Source: JAGFIY01 sp964499285 (GTDB lineage Bacteria > Bacteroidota > Ignavibacteria > Ignavibacteriales > Melioribacteraceae). Taken from it: a DNA stretch of 25,212 bases. Below are positions 1-8,350 of the stretch, piece by piece. The stretch covers positions 1 to 25,212 of the forward strand of contig CAZCLA010000039.1 of the NCBI GenBank assembly GCA_964499285.1, in the 5' to 3' direction. Below the pieces are notes generated by a model. That model searched no databases and had not been told where the DNA came from. It saw only the letters and a program-made list of their open reading frames with translations. A program made the translations under genes and the position numbers. Positions within the stretch are counted from its first letter, which is position 1. Each line of letters begins with the position of its first letter.

Positions 1-1316
1 CCCGGATTTTTGGGTTCATAGTCTATCTCATAAACAATAGGGGGTGCATTGTTATAAACGACTTGATTTTCAACAGACTCATTTTTGATTATTACAAATT
101 CCTGAAGTCCTCTTTTAACGTGCTGGTTGTTATAACCTGTGGTTGAGTATGAATTATCGAAATCGTCCATTGTAAAACCATAATCAAGTGTTCTGAAAAC
201 ATCATCAACGGCATAAGGTCTTATTCTGTTGTAAAGTTCAATGATATGGTCACTCCACAATGAATGTTCATAAACATTTGTGTTATAAAATTCCATAAAA
301 TGAGTATAAAGGTCACGGTATGTATCTATCTGCATAATTCTTTCCGCAAGCGGGCGCGGACCTTCCTGCACTTTTGCGTATTCGTATATATCTATATTTG
401 CCCAATCAAAATTCCACCATTCAATTCCGAATGTATTATCATAATCGTAAGGGATAAAATGAAACATATCAATTGCAGGTTCGTAATAGAGATAATAATT
501 GTTCATCAACGACCAATAATCATCCCAGCTTCCTAAAAGTACGTTCATCGCAAAGTACTGCAGCACTTCTTTCACATCGATTATTGACTCAAGTGAATCC
601 ACAAAATCTTCGTCCGGAGTTTGTGTTATAGAAGTGATTAATCTTGCGAGTTGAGAAAAATCGAATTCCTCTTCGTTTGTTTTAAGTTCGTAAGGTCTAG
701 TCTCACCGGCATAAGGATGATAGTTTGAAGGATCAGTTCCTCTAAATGTAAGGTCGGCAGGATTAAGGCATTTCCATAAATTACCGCTATCATCCGGAAT
801 TCTTTTTTCAATAAATTCTTCGTCGATATGTTCCACAGATATATAAAGTCCGTAGTATTCACCATTAACATATAAAGCTGCGTGAGCGGCTCTTGAGGAA
901 ATGATTCCAGTTTCGTTAAAAATATCCCAGCATAATTTACTTCTTATAATAGAAGGATCGTTGTGTTCGCCGTTTACGTTAAGTTTTTCGACTCCATAAA
1001 ATTTTCTTCCTTTTATAAATTCATTGAAATCAACTTTGAAGGATTTTTTTGCCGAGTAGCGCGAAGTGTTTCCTCTTAAACGAATACCGACTGAATCCAC
1101 AGTTTCGTCAATAAAGGCATTCTTAAAACGAACACTTCCAACGTGCATAGAATCGCTTTCAACATTATTGTACATCCATTCAAGTGCTTCCGGAGAAACA
1201 GTGATTTCAATTACTGCAACTTCCGAATCATCATAAACCATCCAGCTTTCGTCCTGTGCAAAAACTGATGTAGCAAAAAATATGATTACAAAAAATAAAC
1301 TGTTTATAAATTTCAT
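1..1316 (-). CDS. CotH-family protein kinase, exported (3' end cut by window edge)
   Basis: I translated this frame by hand; it is open from an ATG at 1316 to the left edge (about 438 codons, no stop reached). The first ~20 residues are a signal peptide ending FATSVFAQ. The CotH domain follows: a GIRLRGNTSR glycine-rich motif starting at residue 77 with a following KKSF lysine stretch, a central RSKLCWDIFNETG...VNGEYYGLY region, and the metal-binding DYDNTFG motif with D291 and D293. CotH proteins are secreted, Fam20-like atypical kinases that phosphorylate proteins; Bacillus CotH acts on spore coat, but homologues are common in non-sporulating Bacteroidota, where substrates are mostly unknown. 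GGGGA lies just before the start, 13 bases after the preceding gene's stop, so it is probably last or later in an operon with the YdeI-like and EamA genes. The missing C-terminus could hold a sorting domain. Confidence 0.85.
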   Translation of the reverse strand, partial: MKFINSLFFVIIFFATSVFAQDESWMVYDDSEVAVIEITVSPEALEWMYNNVESDSMHVGSVRFKNAFIDETVDSVGIRLRGNTSRYSAKKSFKVDFNEFIKGRKFYGVEKLNVNGEHNDPSIIRSKLCWDIFNETGIISSRAAHAALYVNGEYYGLYISVEHIDEEFIEKRIPDDSGNLWKCLNPADLTFRGTDPSNYHPYAGETRPYELKTNEEEFDFSQLARLITSITQTPDEDFVDSLESIIDVKEVLQYFAMNVLLGSWDDYWSLMNNYYLYYEPAIDMFHFIPYDYDNTFGIEWWNFDWANIDIYEYAKVQEGPRPLAERIMQIDTYRDLYTHFMEFYNTNVYEHSLWSDHIIELYNRIRPYAVDDVFRTLDYGFTMDDFDNSYSTTGYNNQHVKRGLQEFVIIKNESVENQVVYNNAPPIVYEIDYEPKNP

Positions 1317-1329
1317 TTCATCCCCATTA

Positions 1330-1791
1330 TTATGAAAACTTTTTTCCTTCTTTAATCATCTCAAATGCTTTCTTCAGCCGCCGATTTCTCGTTTCGGTTT
1401 TCTTGGCTTCAACTATCCAGCTTACATATTCTTTCTTATGAGTATAAGCAAATTTTGAAAAAGTATCCCAAACTGATTTATCCTTCTTAAGTAGCTTTTC
1501 AAAATCTTCCGGAACAACAACAACTCTAGGTTCTTTATCTTCAATAAGTTCTATCGTCACTTCTTCACCAATTTCTTTCCCAATTTTATTTCTTATCTCC
1601 TTTGTGATGCCCAAAAGATGTTTTCCTTTCATTGGAGCAATTGAACCTCTATAGTCCGCACATTCAATTTTAGCTTTTACTTTTACTCTTCCTTTGGTTC
1701 CAAATTCTTTTGGGACATCAATTGGAATTTCGACGGCAACTCCTCCGCGTATTACCGGAATAAGTTTTGCGCTAAATTTATATTTTTTCAT
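1330..1791 (-). CDS. DUF1905 / YdeI-OmpD-associated family protein
   Basis: A 153-residue soluble protein without signal peptide. Residues ~1-88 fit a DUF1905 beta-barrel (GGVAVEIPIDVPKEFGTKG, then a YRGSIAPMKGKHLLGITKEI stretch). Residues ~93-150 fit the YdeI/OmpD-associated helical domain, with the typical segment EYVSWIVEAKKTETRNRRLKKA. The family is widespread and has been linked to bacteriocin protection in some annotations, but its biochemical role is not known. It starts 12 bases after the EamA stop with an AAGGG ribosome site, and the CotH gene follows 13 bases on, so the three look co-transcribed. Length is normal for the two-domain form. The family call is firm; function is open. 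Confidence 0.85.
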   Translation of the reverse strand: MKKYKFSAKLIPVIRGGVAVEIPIDVPKEFGTKGRVKVKAKIECADYRGSIAPMKGKHLLGITKEIRNKIGKEIGEEVTIELIEDKEPRVVVVPEDFEKLLKKDKSVWDTFSKFAYTHKKEYVSWIVEAKKTETRNRRLKKAFEMIKEGKKFS

Positions 1792-1803
1792 TTCATACCC
1801 TTA

Positions 1804-2691
1804 TTAATTTTTTTTCTTAAGCTGAACTAAAACCGCGCCAAACGCTGCTATTATAATCCCGATACCTTCTTTCAAAGTAATAGATTCTCCCAAAAATATC
1901 CAAGCCAAAAAGGCGATCTGGAACAACATTGTTCCGTTGATAATACTCGACTCAATCGCCGTCAATTTCTGAAGTGTTACGTTCCAAAGCGTAAACGCGA
2001 ATGCTGTGTTGACAACGGCAAGCCAGATTAACAATAATATGTTTGTTATACTGATCGGTGGAATTCCCTCTGAAATTGTACCAGTCGCAAAAAGAATTAT
2101 CGAACCGATGCCCATGCTTATTGTAGTAATAATCAGCGGTGATATATGTGCGGTTCTGTTAATATTTCTGCCTAATATTGCTGCACCCGCATTTGCAAGT
2201 ACTCCTCCGCTCATAATAATAATTCCCAGAACCGGATTATGATCTTCGATTAAGGGCAGAAAATAAAACAGCACCCCTGCAAGAAACAATAAAGATCCGA
2301 ACCATTGTCTAACCGAAGGAAATTCTTTTAGAAAAAATATTGCCAACACTGCGACAACAATTGGTGTAAAGTTCAACATTAAGCTTACAGTAACCGAAGG
2401 CAGTAGTGATAAACCCAAGAACTGTGCTCCTTGCGTAAGAGTGTAAAATACAATTCCTAACGAAATCAGATTTATCCAATCCTTCCGTGAAAATGATTTT
2501 ACTTCTTCAAGTTTTTGTTTGGATAACGATATTACGAGGAGAACAACAAAAGCCAAGAAGTAGCGGAGTCCGGCGAACAGAATCGGCGGAATCTCGTCTA
2601 ATCCAAGCTTTATTATCACAAACGAAGAAGACCATAGAAGCGTTACAAGAAGCGCTTGGAGAATCGGTTTAATATGTGCTCGATTCTCCAT
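1804..2691 (-). CDS. EamA/DMT-superfamily transporter
   Basis: A 295-residue integral membrane protein with about ten hydrophobic helices arranged as two EamA repeats (roughly residues 10-145 and 155-290). The first helix carries the typical LLWSSSFVIIK motif and the C-terminal repeat ends in a helix rich in Ile/Ala followed by a basic KKK tail, as in drug/metabolite exporters of the DMT superfamily. The substrate cannot be told from sequence; family members export amino acids, nucleotides or other small metabolites across the inner membrane. It begins 27 bases after the CDGSH gene and has no clear ribosome-binding site, so translation may depend on the gene ahead. The YdeI-like gene follows 12 bases downstream. 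Confidence 0.88.
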   Translation of the reverse strand: MENRAHIKPILQALLVTLLWSSSFVIIKLGLDEIPPILFAGLRYFLAFVVLLVISLSKQKLEEVKSFSRKDWINLISLGIVFYTLTQGAQFLGLSLLPSVTVSLMLNFTPIVVAVLAIFFLKEFPSVRQWFGSLLFLAGVLFYFLPLIEDHNPVLGIIIMSGGVLANAGAAILGRNINRTAHISPLIITTISMGIGSIILFATGTISEGIPPISITNILLLIWLAVVNTAFAFTLWNVTLQKLTAIESSIINGTMLFQIAFLAWIFLGESITLKEGIGIIIAAFGAVLVQLKKKN

Positions 2692-2718
2692 TTTTAGAAG
2701 TTAACAGACAATTGAGAA

Positions 2719-2919
2719 CTAATTTTCATCAAACGGTTCTATTGTCTTGTGCGTTCCGTCGCAATAAGGTTTATTTGACGATTTACCGCACCGGCATAAT
2801 GAAAATCTTTCCTTTGTTTCATATTCTTTTCCTTCAGAATTCATCAATTTTACTTTTCCGTTAACAAGAAGAGGTCCGTTTTTTCTAACAGTGATTTCTA
2901 CGTTTTGTGCATCTTCCAT
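2719..2919 (-). CDS. CDGSH iron-sulfur domain protein
   Basis: A 66-residue protein carrying one CDGSH 2Fe-2S motif: C42-x-C44 followed by P51-x-C53-D-G-T-H57, the full three-cysteine, one-histidine ligand set of the mitoNEET family. The front half (VTVRKNGPLLVNGKV-like strand region) is the usual short beta scaffold of stand-alone bacterial CDGSH proteins. Such proteins are small redox or cluster-handling proteins; no specific partner can be named here. The ATG at 2919 has an AAAGGA site upstream. It heads the run CDGSH > EamA > YdeI-like > CotH and is separated from the CoA-binding gene by 97 bases, which could hold the promoter. Confidence 0.9.
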   Translation of the reverse strand: MEDAQNVEITVRKNGPLLVNGKVKLMNSEGKEYETKERFSLCRCGKSSNKPYCDGTHKTIEPFDEN

Positions 2920-3016
2920 TTAATCATCCTTTAAGTTTGTTCTACATAAAGACAATTTATATTCAATCACTCAGATTCTAATACTATATTCAAATCGGGA
3001 AAATTATTTTTTCAAA

Positions 3017-3469
3017 TCACGCAGGGACTTTACCAATAATTTTCCAAATCCATTTGTGAAATTTATGTATTGACTCAACCGGTTCGGCATACATTAAAAT
3101 ACATTCTCCGTAAATACAATTCACACTGTTTTCTTCACAATATTTTATTGATTCTTTTGATTCAGAACCTTGCTGCAGCCAGATATTTTTTACGCCCGAA
3201 TCGACTGCGTCTTTGACGGCTTCAATAGATTTTTCTTTCGGAACGAGAATAACTGCAGCATTGGCTGATTGAGGCAGTTCAGAATAATTTCGATAAATGG
3301 TTTCGCCGTTAACTTCTCCTCCATTTGGATTGATTCCGAAACATTCGATATCCTTTTTCTTTAGTTCGTTCATCACGGAATTAGAAAATCCTTTTCCGCT
3401 TCTTGAAAGTCCATAAAGTGCAATTTTATCGGAACTAAAGAATTGATTAAGTTGTGATGAAGTAATCAT
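3017..3469 (-). CDS. CoA-binding protein (YccU-like, CoA_binding_2)
   Basis: A 150-residue soluble Rossmann-type protein. The N-terminal IALYGLSRSGKGFSNSV segment is the nucleotide-binding loop, the middle has the family's VILVPKE and NIWLQQGSES stretches, and the end has the conserved CILMYAEPV...HKFHKWIWK pattern of the YccU/CoA_binding_2 family. These proteins resemble the CoA-binding domain of succinyl-CoA synthetase and bind CoA in structures, but their cellular job is not established. It faces the SMR exporter gene across a 95-base divergent gap, so the two probably have separate promoters there. Confidence 0.85.
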   Translation of the reverse strand: MITSSQLNQFFSSDKIALYGLSRSGKGFSNSVMNELKKKDIECFGINPNGGEVNGETIYRNYSELPQSANAAVILVPKEKSIEAVKDAVDSGVKNIWLQQGSESKESIKYCEENSVNCIYGECILMYAEPVESIHKFHKWIWKIIGKVPA

Positions 3470-3564
3470 AGTTTTCTCGTATGTTATTTATCATTTGATA
3501 TTTGTACAAAAATAACTTTTTTTCAATGAAAATAAATCTCATATAACAATTCGGAAGGAAAAAT

Positions 3565-3897
3565 ATGGCTTGGATTCTTCTATTTATTGCCGGTATTTTT
3601 GAAATAGGATGGGCAATTGGATTAAAATATACCGAAGGATTAACAAAGCTTTATCCATCAATTTATACGATTGCCGCAATGCTTCTTAGTTTTTATTTTC
3701 TTGCTGCTGCCGTGAAAACAATTCCTATTGGAACAGGATATGCTGTCTGGACGGGCATCGGTGCAGTTGGCACAACTATACTCGGCATAATTCTTTTTGA
3801 TGAGCCTAAAAACATAATGAGGATATTGTGCATCTTTTTAATAATTATTGGGATAATCGGTCTTAAAATATTCTCTGCACAAAGCGATACCATTTGA
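3565..3897 (+). CDS. SMR-family exporter, Gdx/SugE type (guanidinium exporter-like)
   Basis: A 110-residue, four-helix protein of the small multidrug resistance family. E13, in the IAGIFEIGWAIGLKYT stretch, matches the essential membrane glutamate. The motifs KTIPIGTGYAVWTGIGAVGT and GIIGLK are those of the Gdx (formerly SugE) branch rather than the broad EmrE/Qac branch. Members of that branch export guanidinium in exchange for protons as antiparallel homodimers. GGAAGG lies six bases before the ATG. The 95-base leader shows no structure that I recognise as a guanidine riboswitch, so control by guanidine is not supported from sequence. It stands alone; the next gene starts 62 bases downstream. 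Confidence 0.9.
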   Translation: MAWILLFIAGIFEIGWAIGLKYTEGLTKLYPSIYTIAAMLLSFYFLAAAVKTIPIGTGYAVWTGIGAVGTTILGIILFDEPKNIMRILCIFLIIIGIIGLKIFSAQSDTI

Positions 3898-3959
3898 AAA
3901 TTTTGCTTTATTTAATAGATTTTTTTTCGATTATTAGTGATGAATATTAAATTAAATAC

Positions 3960-6173
3960 ATGATTGCACTGAAAAAACATATTGCACTGAGTATAATCCT
4001 TTTTTGCTTATTCAGCTTTAATAACTCAAGGATTTTTGCACAGGAGATTTTTTTCTCTGAATATTTGGACAGTTTAAAAGTAGATATAAGCATCTCGCAA
4101 GGTGTTGAGAAAGTTAATCTGCTTAATAAACTTTCAGTTGGATTAATAGATTACTCTCCTGACTCTGCCCTAACTTATTCCCGTTCATCTCTAAATGAAG
4201 CTGTTAAATTGGGATATCAAAAAGGGATGGCAGAAGCACTAAACAACATTGGGTTTATTCAATCAATTAAAGTTGAATTGGACGACGCACTTTCGAACCT
4301 GCAGAAATCACTTGAAATTTTTACTGAACTAAATGATTCTACGGGAATTGCAAAAGCGTTAAACAATCTGGGACTAGTTTTTTGGAAAAAGGAAGATTAT
4401 ACTCAAGCAAGGGAAAAGTATAAAGAATCGATTGGAATCAGCACTAAGACCAACGATCTTGAAGCAATGGGAAATTCTTATAATTACTTAGGTCTTATCT
4501 ACTGGATTAAAAGTGACTATTCACTGGCGTTGGAATACTTTCACAATTCACTTGAAGTAAAAGAAAAATTAAACGATGAGTTTGGCAAAGCCATTACTTT
4601 GAACAATATTTCGCGAATTTATAATGAATTGAGTCAATTCGAAAAATCATTGAGTTATTCGGTTACCGCGCTGAACATCGGCAAAAATCTCAATAATGGA
4701 TATGTGAAAGGGCGAGCTTATAACAATATGGGAAATAGTTACACTGGCTTGAATCAATACTCTCAAGCATTGGACTACCAGCAAAAATCTCTCGAAGAAA
4801 AAGAAAAAGTAAATGATAGTAGAGGTATTATCTATACATTATTCAATATCGGAGATATGTATTACAAATCCAAGGATTATCCAACGGCATTAGACTACTA
4901 CCAACAAGCTTTGGAAAAAAACGAACGGATTAATGATTTACTCTTGCGTGCATCCATTTTCATTGCAATAGGTAATATTTATAATGAGATTGGAAACAAA
5001 TCCGCAGCAATCAATTATTACAACCGCGGATTGGAGATATCCGAAAAACTTGGTTCAAAAGACAGGCTTATGGAAGTTTATTTAAGGTTGACTAACTATT
5101 ATGAAGATCAAAAAGATTTTCAGAAAGCAAACTATTTTTTGAGAAATTACTATGCATTACGTGACACTATTTATGAAGAAATCAATCAGGAGAGAATAAC
5201 AGAATTAACAACAAAGTACGAAGCTGCTCAAAAGGAACACGAGATTGAAGTTCTGAAACGTGAGCAAGCAATCCAAAACTTAAAGCTAGAAGACGAAGAA
5301 AGAATTACAACATATCTAACGATTATTTTAATATTCGCCCTATTCAGTGCAGTATTGATTTACAATAGATATCTTCTCAGAAGAAAGGCTAACAAAGAGC
5401 TTGAAAAAACAAATATGCAGCTACAAGAAGTAATTCAACAGCTTCGTGATTCGGAAATACAATTAAAAGAAATAAATAATACAAAGGATAAATTCTTCTC
5501 GATTATCGCGCATGATTTGAAAAACCCGTTTAATGCAATGATGGGTTTCAGCAATCTTCTAAAAAACGAGTACTCTTCTCTATCCAACGAAGAAAGATTA
5601 GAATACATCAACACGATAGGCGAGACTATAAATCAATCTTACAACCTCCTTGAAAATCTGCTTCAATGGGCAAGATCTCAAACAGGATCGTTGAAGGTTG
5701 AGAAAAAAGTTTTAAATGTAAAATCCATTATTGAAGATTCTACTAAAGAATTTTCTGAAATAGTACGAAAGAAAAATCTAAGAATTGTAAAAAATATATC
5801 TGACGATTTGATGATAGACGCTGATCCTTTCATGGTAAATTCGATACTAAGAAATCTCATTAATAATGCAATAAAATTCAGCCATCCTAAAAATGACATT
5901 GTAATCTCTGCCGCTAAAGGGAAAAACGGTTTTGTGGAAATTTCCGTTAAAGACAGCGGGATAGGAATGAGTGAAGCAGAGCTGAAAAAACTTTTCAGCA
6001 TTGAATCGAACTTCAGTAAACCCGGAACTGCCAAGGAACAAGGAACTGGACTCGGGTTATTGATAAGTAAGGAGTTCATCGAAAAAAATAAGGGTGATAT
6101 ACGCGTAGAAAGTCATCTTGGTGAAGGCAGTAATTTCATAATCGAGCTGCCCGAAGCAAAGAACCTTCTTTGA
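3960..6173 (+). CDS. TPR-repeat sensor histidine kinase
   Basis: A 737-residue membrane sensor. A signal peptide (first ~28 residues, ending RIFAQ) is followed by about eight 40-residue TPR units from roughly residue 91 to 410, many opening with a variation of LNNIG and spaced very regularly. A charged coiled coil leads to one transmembrane helix (~452-470). The kinase core follows: phospho-acceptor H518 in SIIAHDLKNPF, N-box N632/N636, the DSGIGM box from D665, and a GTGLGL lid near residue 695. The TPR region should sit in the periplasm and bind protein or peptide. There is no receiver domain and no response-regulator gene in this window, so the partner is encoded elsewhere. No clear ribosome site precedes the ATG; the start is chosen because it gives the signal peptide. 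Confidence 0.92.
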   Translation: MIALKKHIALSIILFCLFSFNNSRIFAQEIFFSEYLDSLKVDISISQGVEKVNLLNKLSVGLIDYSPDSALTYSRSSLNEAVKLGYQKGMAEALNNIGFIQSIKVELDDALSNLQKSLEIFTELNDSTGIAKALNNLGLVFWKKEDYTQAREKYKESIGISTKTNDLEAMGNSYNYLGLIYWIKSDYSLALEYFHNSLEVKEKLNDEFGKAITLNNISRIYNELSQFEKSLSYSVTALNIGKNLNNGYVKGRAYNNMGNSYTGLNQYSQALDYQQKSLEEKEKVNDSRGIIYTLFNIGDMYYKSKDYPTALDYYQQALEKNERINDLLLRASIFIAIGNIYNEIGNKSAAINYYNRGLEISEKLGSKDRLMEVYLRLTNYYEDQKDFQKANYFLRNYYALRDTIYEEINQERITELTTKYEAAQKEHEIEVLKREQAIQNLKLEDEERITTYLTIILIFALFSAVLIYNRYLLRRKANKELEKTNMQLQEVIQQLRDSEIQLKEINNTKDKFFSIIAHDLKNPFNAMMGFSNLLKNEYSSLSNEERLEYINTIGETINQSYNLLENLLQWARSQTGSLKVEKKVLNVKSIIEDSTKEFSEIVRKKNLRIVKNISDDLMIDADPFMVNSILRNLINNAIKFSHPKNDIVISAAKGKNGFVEISVKDSGIGMSEAELKKLFSIESNFSKPGTAKEQGTGLGLLISKEFIEKNKGDIRVESHLGEGSNFIIELPEAKNLL

Positions 6174-6264
6174 TATCGACAATTTTAATTTCAGATCTAC
6201 CAATTAATTTCACTTCTTTTTTTTACTTTTACGGATATCAATTCATTTCATCATCGAGGTTACA

Positions 6265-7740
6265 ATGAAGAGATTTTTTCTGATTCAGTTGCTGATAGTC
6301 ACAGCAGTTTTAACATCTGCACAAGACTTTCCTCGGTTCGATAATTTTTTTGAGGATTCAACTCTACGAATCGATTACATACATACAGGCAATGCCGTTT
6401 CCGAAAAATTTGAAATACAGAATTTTATAAAGTACGGAATTTGGTCGGGCAGTAGAAAATATTTAATCGATAATTTTAACAACGGCACTTACCACGTTAA
6501 GGTTTACGATTCCAATACGGGTTCTGTTATTTACTCAAAAGGATTCGATAGTTTCTTTAAAGAATATCAAACTAGCAGCGAAGCAATAAGCGGACAGAGC
6601 AAATCGTTTGAAGAAGTCATATTAATACCTTTCCCTATCATTCCCGTAAAACTTGTAATCGAAAAAACTTCTGCTGAAAACGTTACACAAAAAATTTACA
6701 GCATTGATATAAATCCCGCTGAGATAAAAGCAGAAGACCTAAAAATTGATCATTCAACCACCACCGTCATAAAATCTTACTCCGGCGGCGATGCTCACTC
6801 GAAAGTGGACGTTGTCATTCTTGGCGAAGGATATACTAAGGATGAATCGAGCAAATTTGAAAAGGATATTACTCACTTTACGGAAATGTTTTTCAGTCTC
6901 GAACCTTACAACTCTATGCGGGAATATTTTAATATTTACGGGGTCCTGGTTCCATCCGAAGAAACAGGCATTGACGAGCCTAGGGCAAATATATACAAAA
7001 ACACTGCTCTCGATGCCTCATTCAACGCACTCGGCTCGGAACGTTATATGCTTACGGAATCCGTCCATAAAGTATACGATGCTGCATCCGCAGTTCCTTT
7101 TGATGCAATTTTTATAATGGCAAATCATAAACGTTACGGTGGAGGCGGAATTTATAACTTTTATGCAACTTTCACTTCAGACACACAATTCCGGGATTAC
7201 ATCTTTCTCCACGAATTCGGACATTCCTTTGCTGGATTAGCAGATGAGTATTATACTTCCGATGTTGCTTACACAGATTTTTATAAACCTGACCGCGAGC
7301 CCACAGAAGCGAATATAACCGCAATGCTAAATACAAAAAAATTAAAATGGGGCGAACTTGTCGATCCATCAACTCCCGTTCCCACTCCATGGAACAAAGC
7401 AGAGTTCGATTCGATGGATTATGCTTGGCAAAAACAGAGAGCTGAATTGAACGACAATATTTCTGAATTGAAGAAGAACAACGCACCACAGGAAGAGATT
7501 AAAGCTGCGGAAGAAAATTACGATAGATTAGATAAAGAACAAAGCGAAAGAGTTGACAGGTATCTGAAAGAAAATATTCACTATGGAAAAGTAGGAGCTT
7601 TTGAGGGTGCCGGTTATATGCAGTTTGGTCTTTACAGATCAATGCTCGATTGTATCATGTTTTCAAAAGGTGTTAAACCGTTCTGCTCTGTTTGTCAGAG
7701 TGCAATAAGAAAAGTTATATTACAGTATTCTGAAGATTAA
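6265..7740 (+). CDS. Secreted M64 (IgA-peptidase-like) zinc metallopeptidase
   Basis: A 491-residue protein with a signal peptide (MKRFFLIQLL...LTSAQ). The N-terminal ~160 residues fit the beta-rich M64 N-domain. The catalytic domain begins with the typical VDVVILGEGYTKDE segment and carries the zinc site H316-E317-F-G-H320, followed by GLADEYY, whose acidic residues lie where the third ligand is expected. The C-terminal GAFEGAGYMQFGLYRSM and FCSVC stretches are also family hallmarks. A charged helical stretch near residues 395-435 separates the two halves of the domain. Family members are secreted or periplasmic proteases; the founding member cuts IgA, but most relatives live away from animals, so the substrate here is unknown. 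No T9SS-like sorting domain is present. GAGG lies five bases before the ATG. Confidence 0.9.
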   Translation: MKRFFLIQLLIVTAVLTSAQDFPRFDNFFEDSTLRIDYIHTGNAVSEKFEIQNFIKYGIWSGSRKYLIDNFNNGTYHVKVYDSNTGSVIYSKGFDSFFKEYQTSSEAISGQSKSFEEVILIPFPIIPVKLVIEKTSAENVTQKIYSIDINPAEIKAEDLKIDHSTTTVIKSYSGGDAHSKVDVVILGEGYTKDESSKFEKDITHFTEMFFSLEPYNSMREYFNIYGVLVPSEETGIDEPRANIYKNTALDASFNALGSERYMLTESVHKVYDAASAVPFDAIFIMANHKRYGGGGIYNFYATFTSDTQFRDYIFLHEFGHSFAGLADEYYTSDVAYTDFYKPDREPTEANITAMLNTKKLKWGELVDPSTPVPTPWNKAEFDSMDYAWQKQRAELNDNISELKKNNAPQEEIKAAEENYDRLDKEQSERVDRYLKENIHYGKVGAFEGAGYMQFGLYRSMLDCIMFSKGVKPFCSVCQSAIRKVILQYSED

Positions 7741-7770
7741 TTTTTTAATAAGAGAGTTAGAATTCACAAT

Positions 7771-8319
7771 ATGTCGGACGAAGAATTATTATCAAAATTG
7801 ATGAAAGAACTTGAAGAACTGAGTTCATCCGGAATTGAGATTTTTGAAAAAACCGGCAACGAACTTCTGAACAGAAAACCGTCTCCGGAAAGATGGTCGC
7901 CTATTGAACAAATTGATCATATTGTCATAACTCAAAATCAATACAACAAAATAATCTTCACGGCCTTGATCCAAAATACAAAACGAGGAAACTACAATAG
8001 TTTTAAGCCAGGATTATTTTCAAAATGGTTTACGAACTTGATGGAACCTCCTGTCAAAAAAAGATTGCCTACAAATGAAATATTTTATCCCAAATCAAAT
8101 ATCACACCGCATGATCTGAGATTATCATTCGATAAATCTATGGGCGATATGAAGCAAATTATTGACAGGGCGGTTTCGGAGAAAAAATTAAAAGTGAAAG
8201 TTTCATCCCCTGTTTCACCATTAATCAAATTTCAAATCGGTGGAGCAATAATGGCAATGCTTGCTCACGGCAGAAGGCATATTTGGTTGAGCAAAGATAC
8301 GATTGATAGTTATCGATAA
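7771..8319 (+). CDS. DinB-superfamily metal-binding protein
   Basis: A 182-residue soluble four-helix-bundle protein of the DinB_2 type. The metal-binding histidine triad is complete: H50 in PIEQIDHIV and H166/H170 in AHGRRHIW near the C-terminus. The ERWSPIEQ motif before H50 is typical. Related proteins include DNA-damage-inducible DinB of Bacillus and thiol transferases using bacillithiol or mycothiol; the enzyme activity of this branch is unknown. The gene begins 30 bases after the M64 peptidase with only a weak AGAG-type ribosome site, and the lipoprotein gene follows 31 bases later, so the three may share a transcript. Confidence 0.85.
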   Translation: MSDEELLSKLMKELEELSSSGIEIFEKTGNELLNRKPSPERWSPIEQIDHIVITQNQYNKIIFTALIQNTKRGNYNSFKPGLFSKWFTNLMEPPVKKRLPTNEIFYPKSNITPHDLRLSFDKSMGDMKQIIDRAVSEKKLKVKVSSPVSPLIKFQIGGAIMAMLAHGRRHIWLSKDTIDSYR

Positions 8320-8340
8320 AGTAAATTATAGAAATGTCGA

Positions 8341-8350
8341 GGGGAAGGAA
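8341..8350 (+). promoter_or_regulatory. Ribosome-binding site setting the lipoprotein start
   Basis: The bases GGGGAAGGAA, extending an upstream GA, sit directly before the ATG at 8351. The in-frame upstream start at 8303 has no comparable site. This supports the 197-residue reading. Confidence 0.65.

Noticed and set aside
5678..6079. A 133-codon minus-strand open frame opposite the histidine kinase ATPase domain
   Set aside because: It lies fully within conserved kinase motifs and has Ser/Phe-rich composition typical of an antisense shadow.
6170..6241. Inverted repeat TTGATATC ... GATATCAA flanking the gap between the kinase and M64 genes
   Set aside because: The 56-base separation and short AT-rich arms make it probably chance; there is no T-run for a terminator.
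8303..8350. Longer start for the lipoprotein gene at 8303
   Set aside because: It overlaps the DinB gene, lacks a ribosome site and would place a hydrophilic stretch before the lipoprotein signal.
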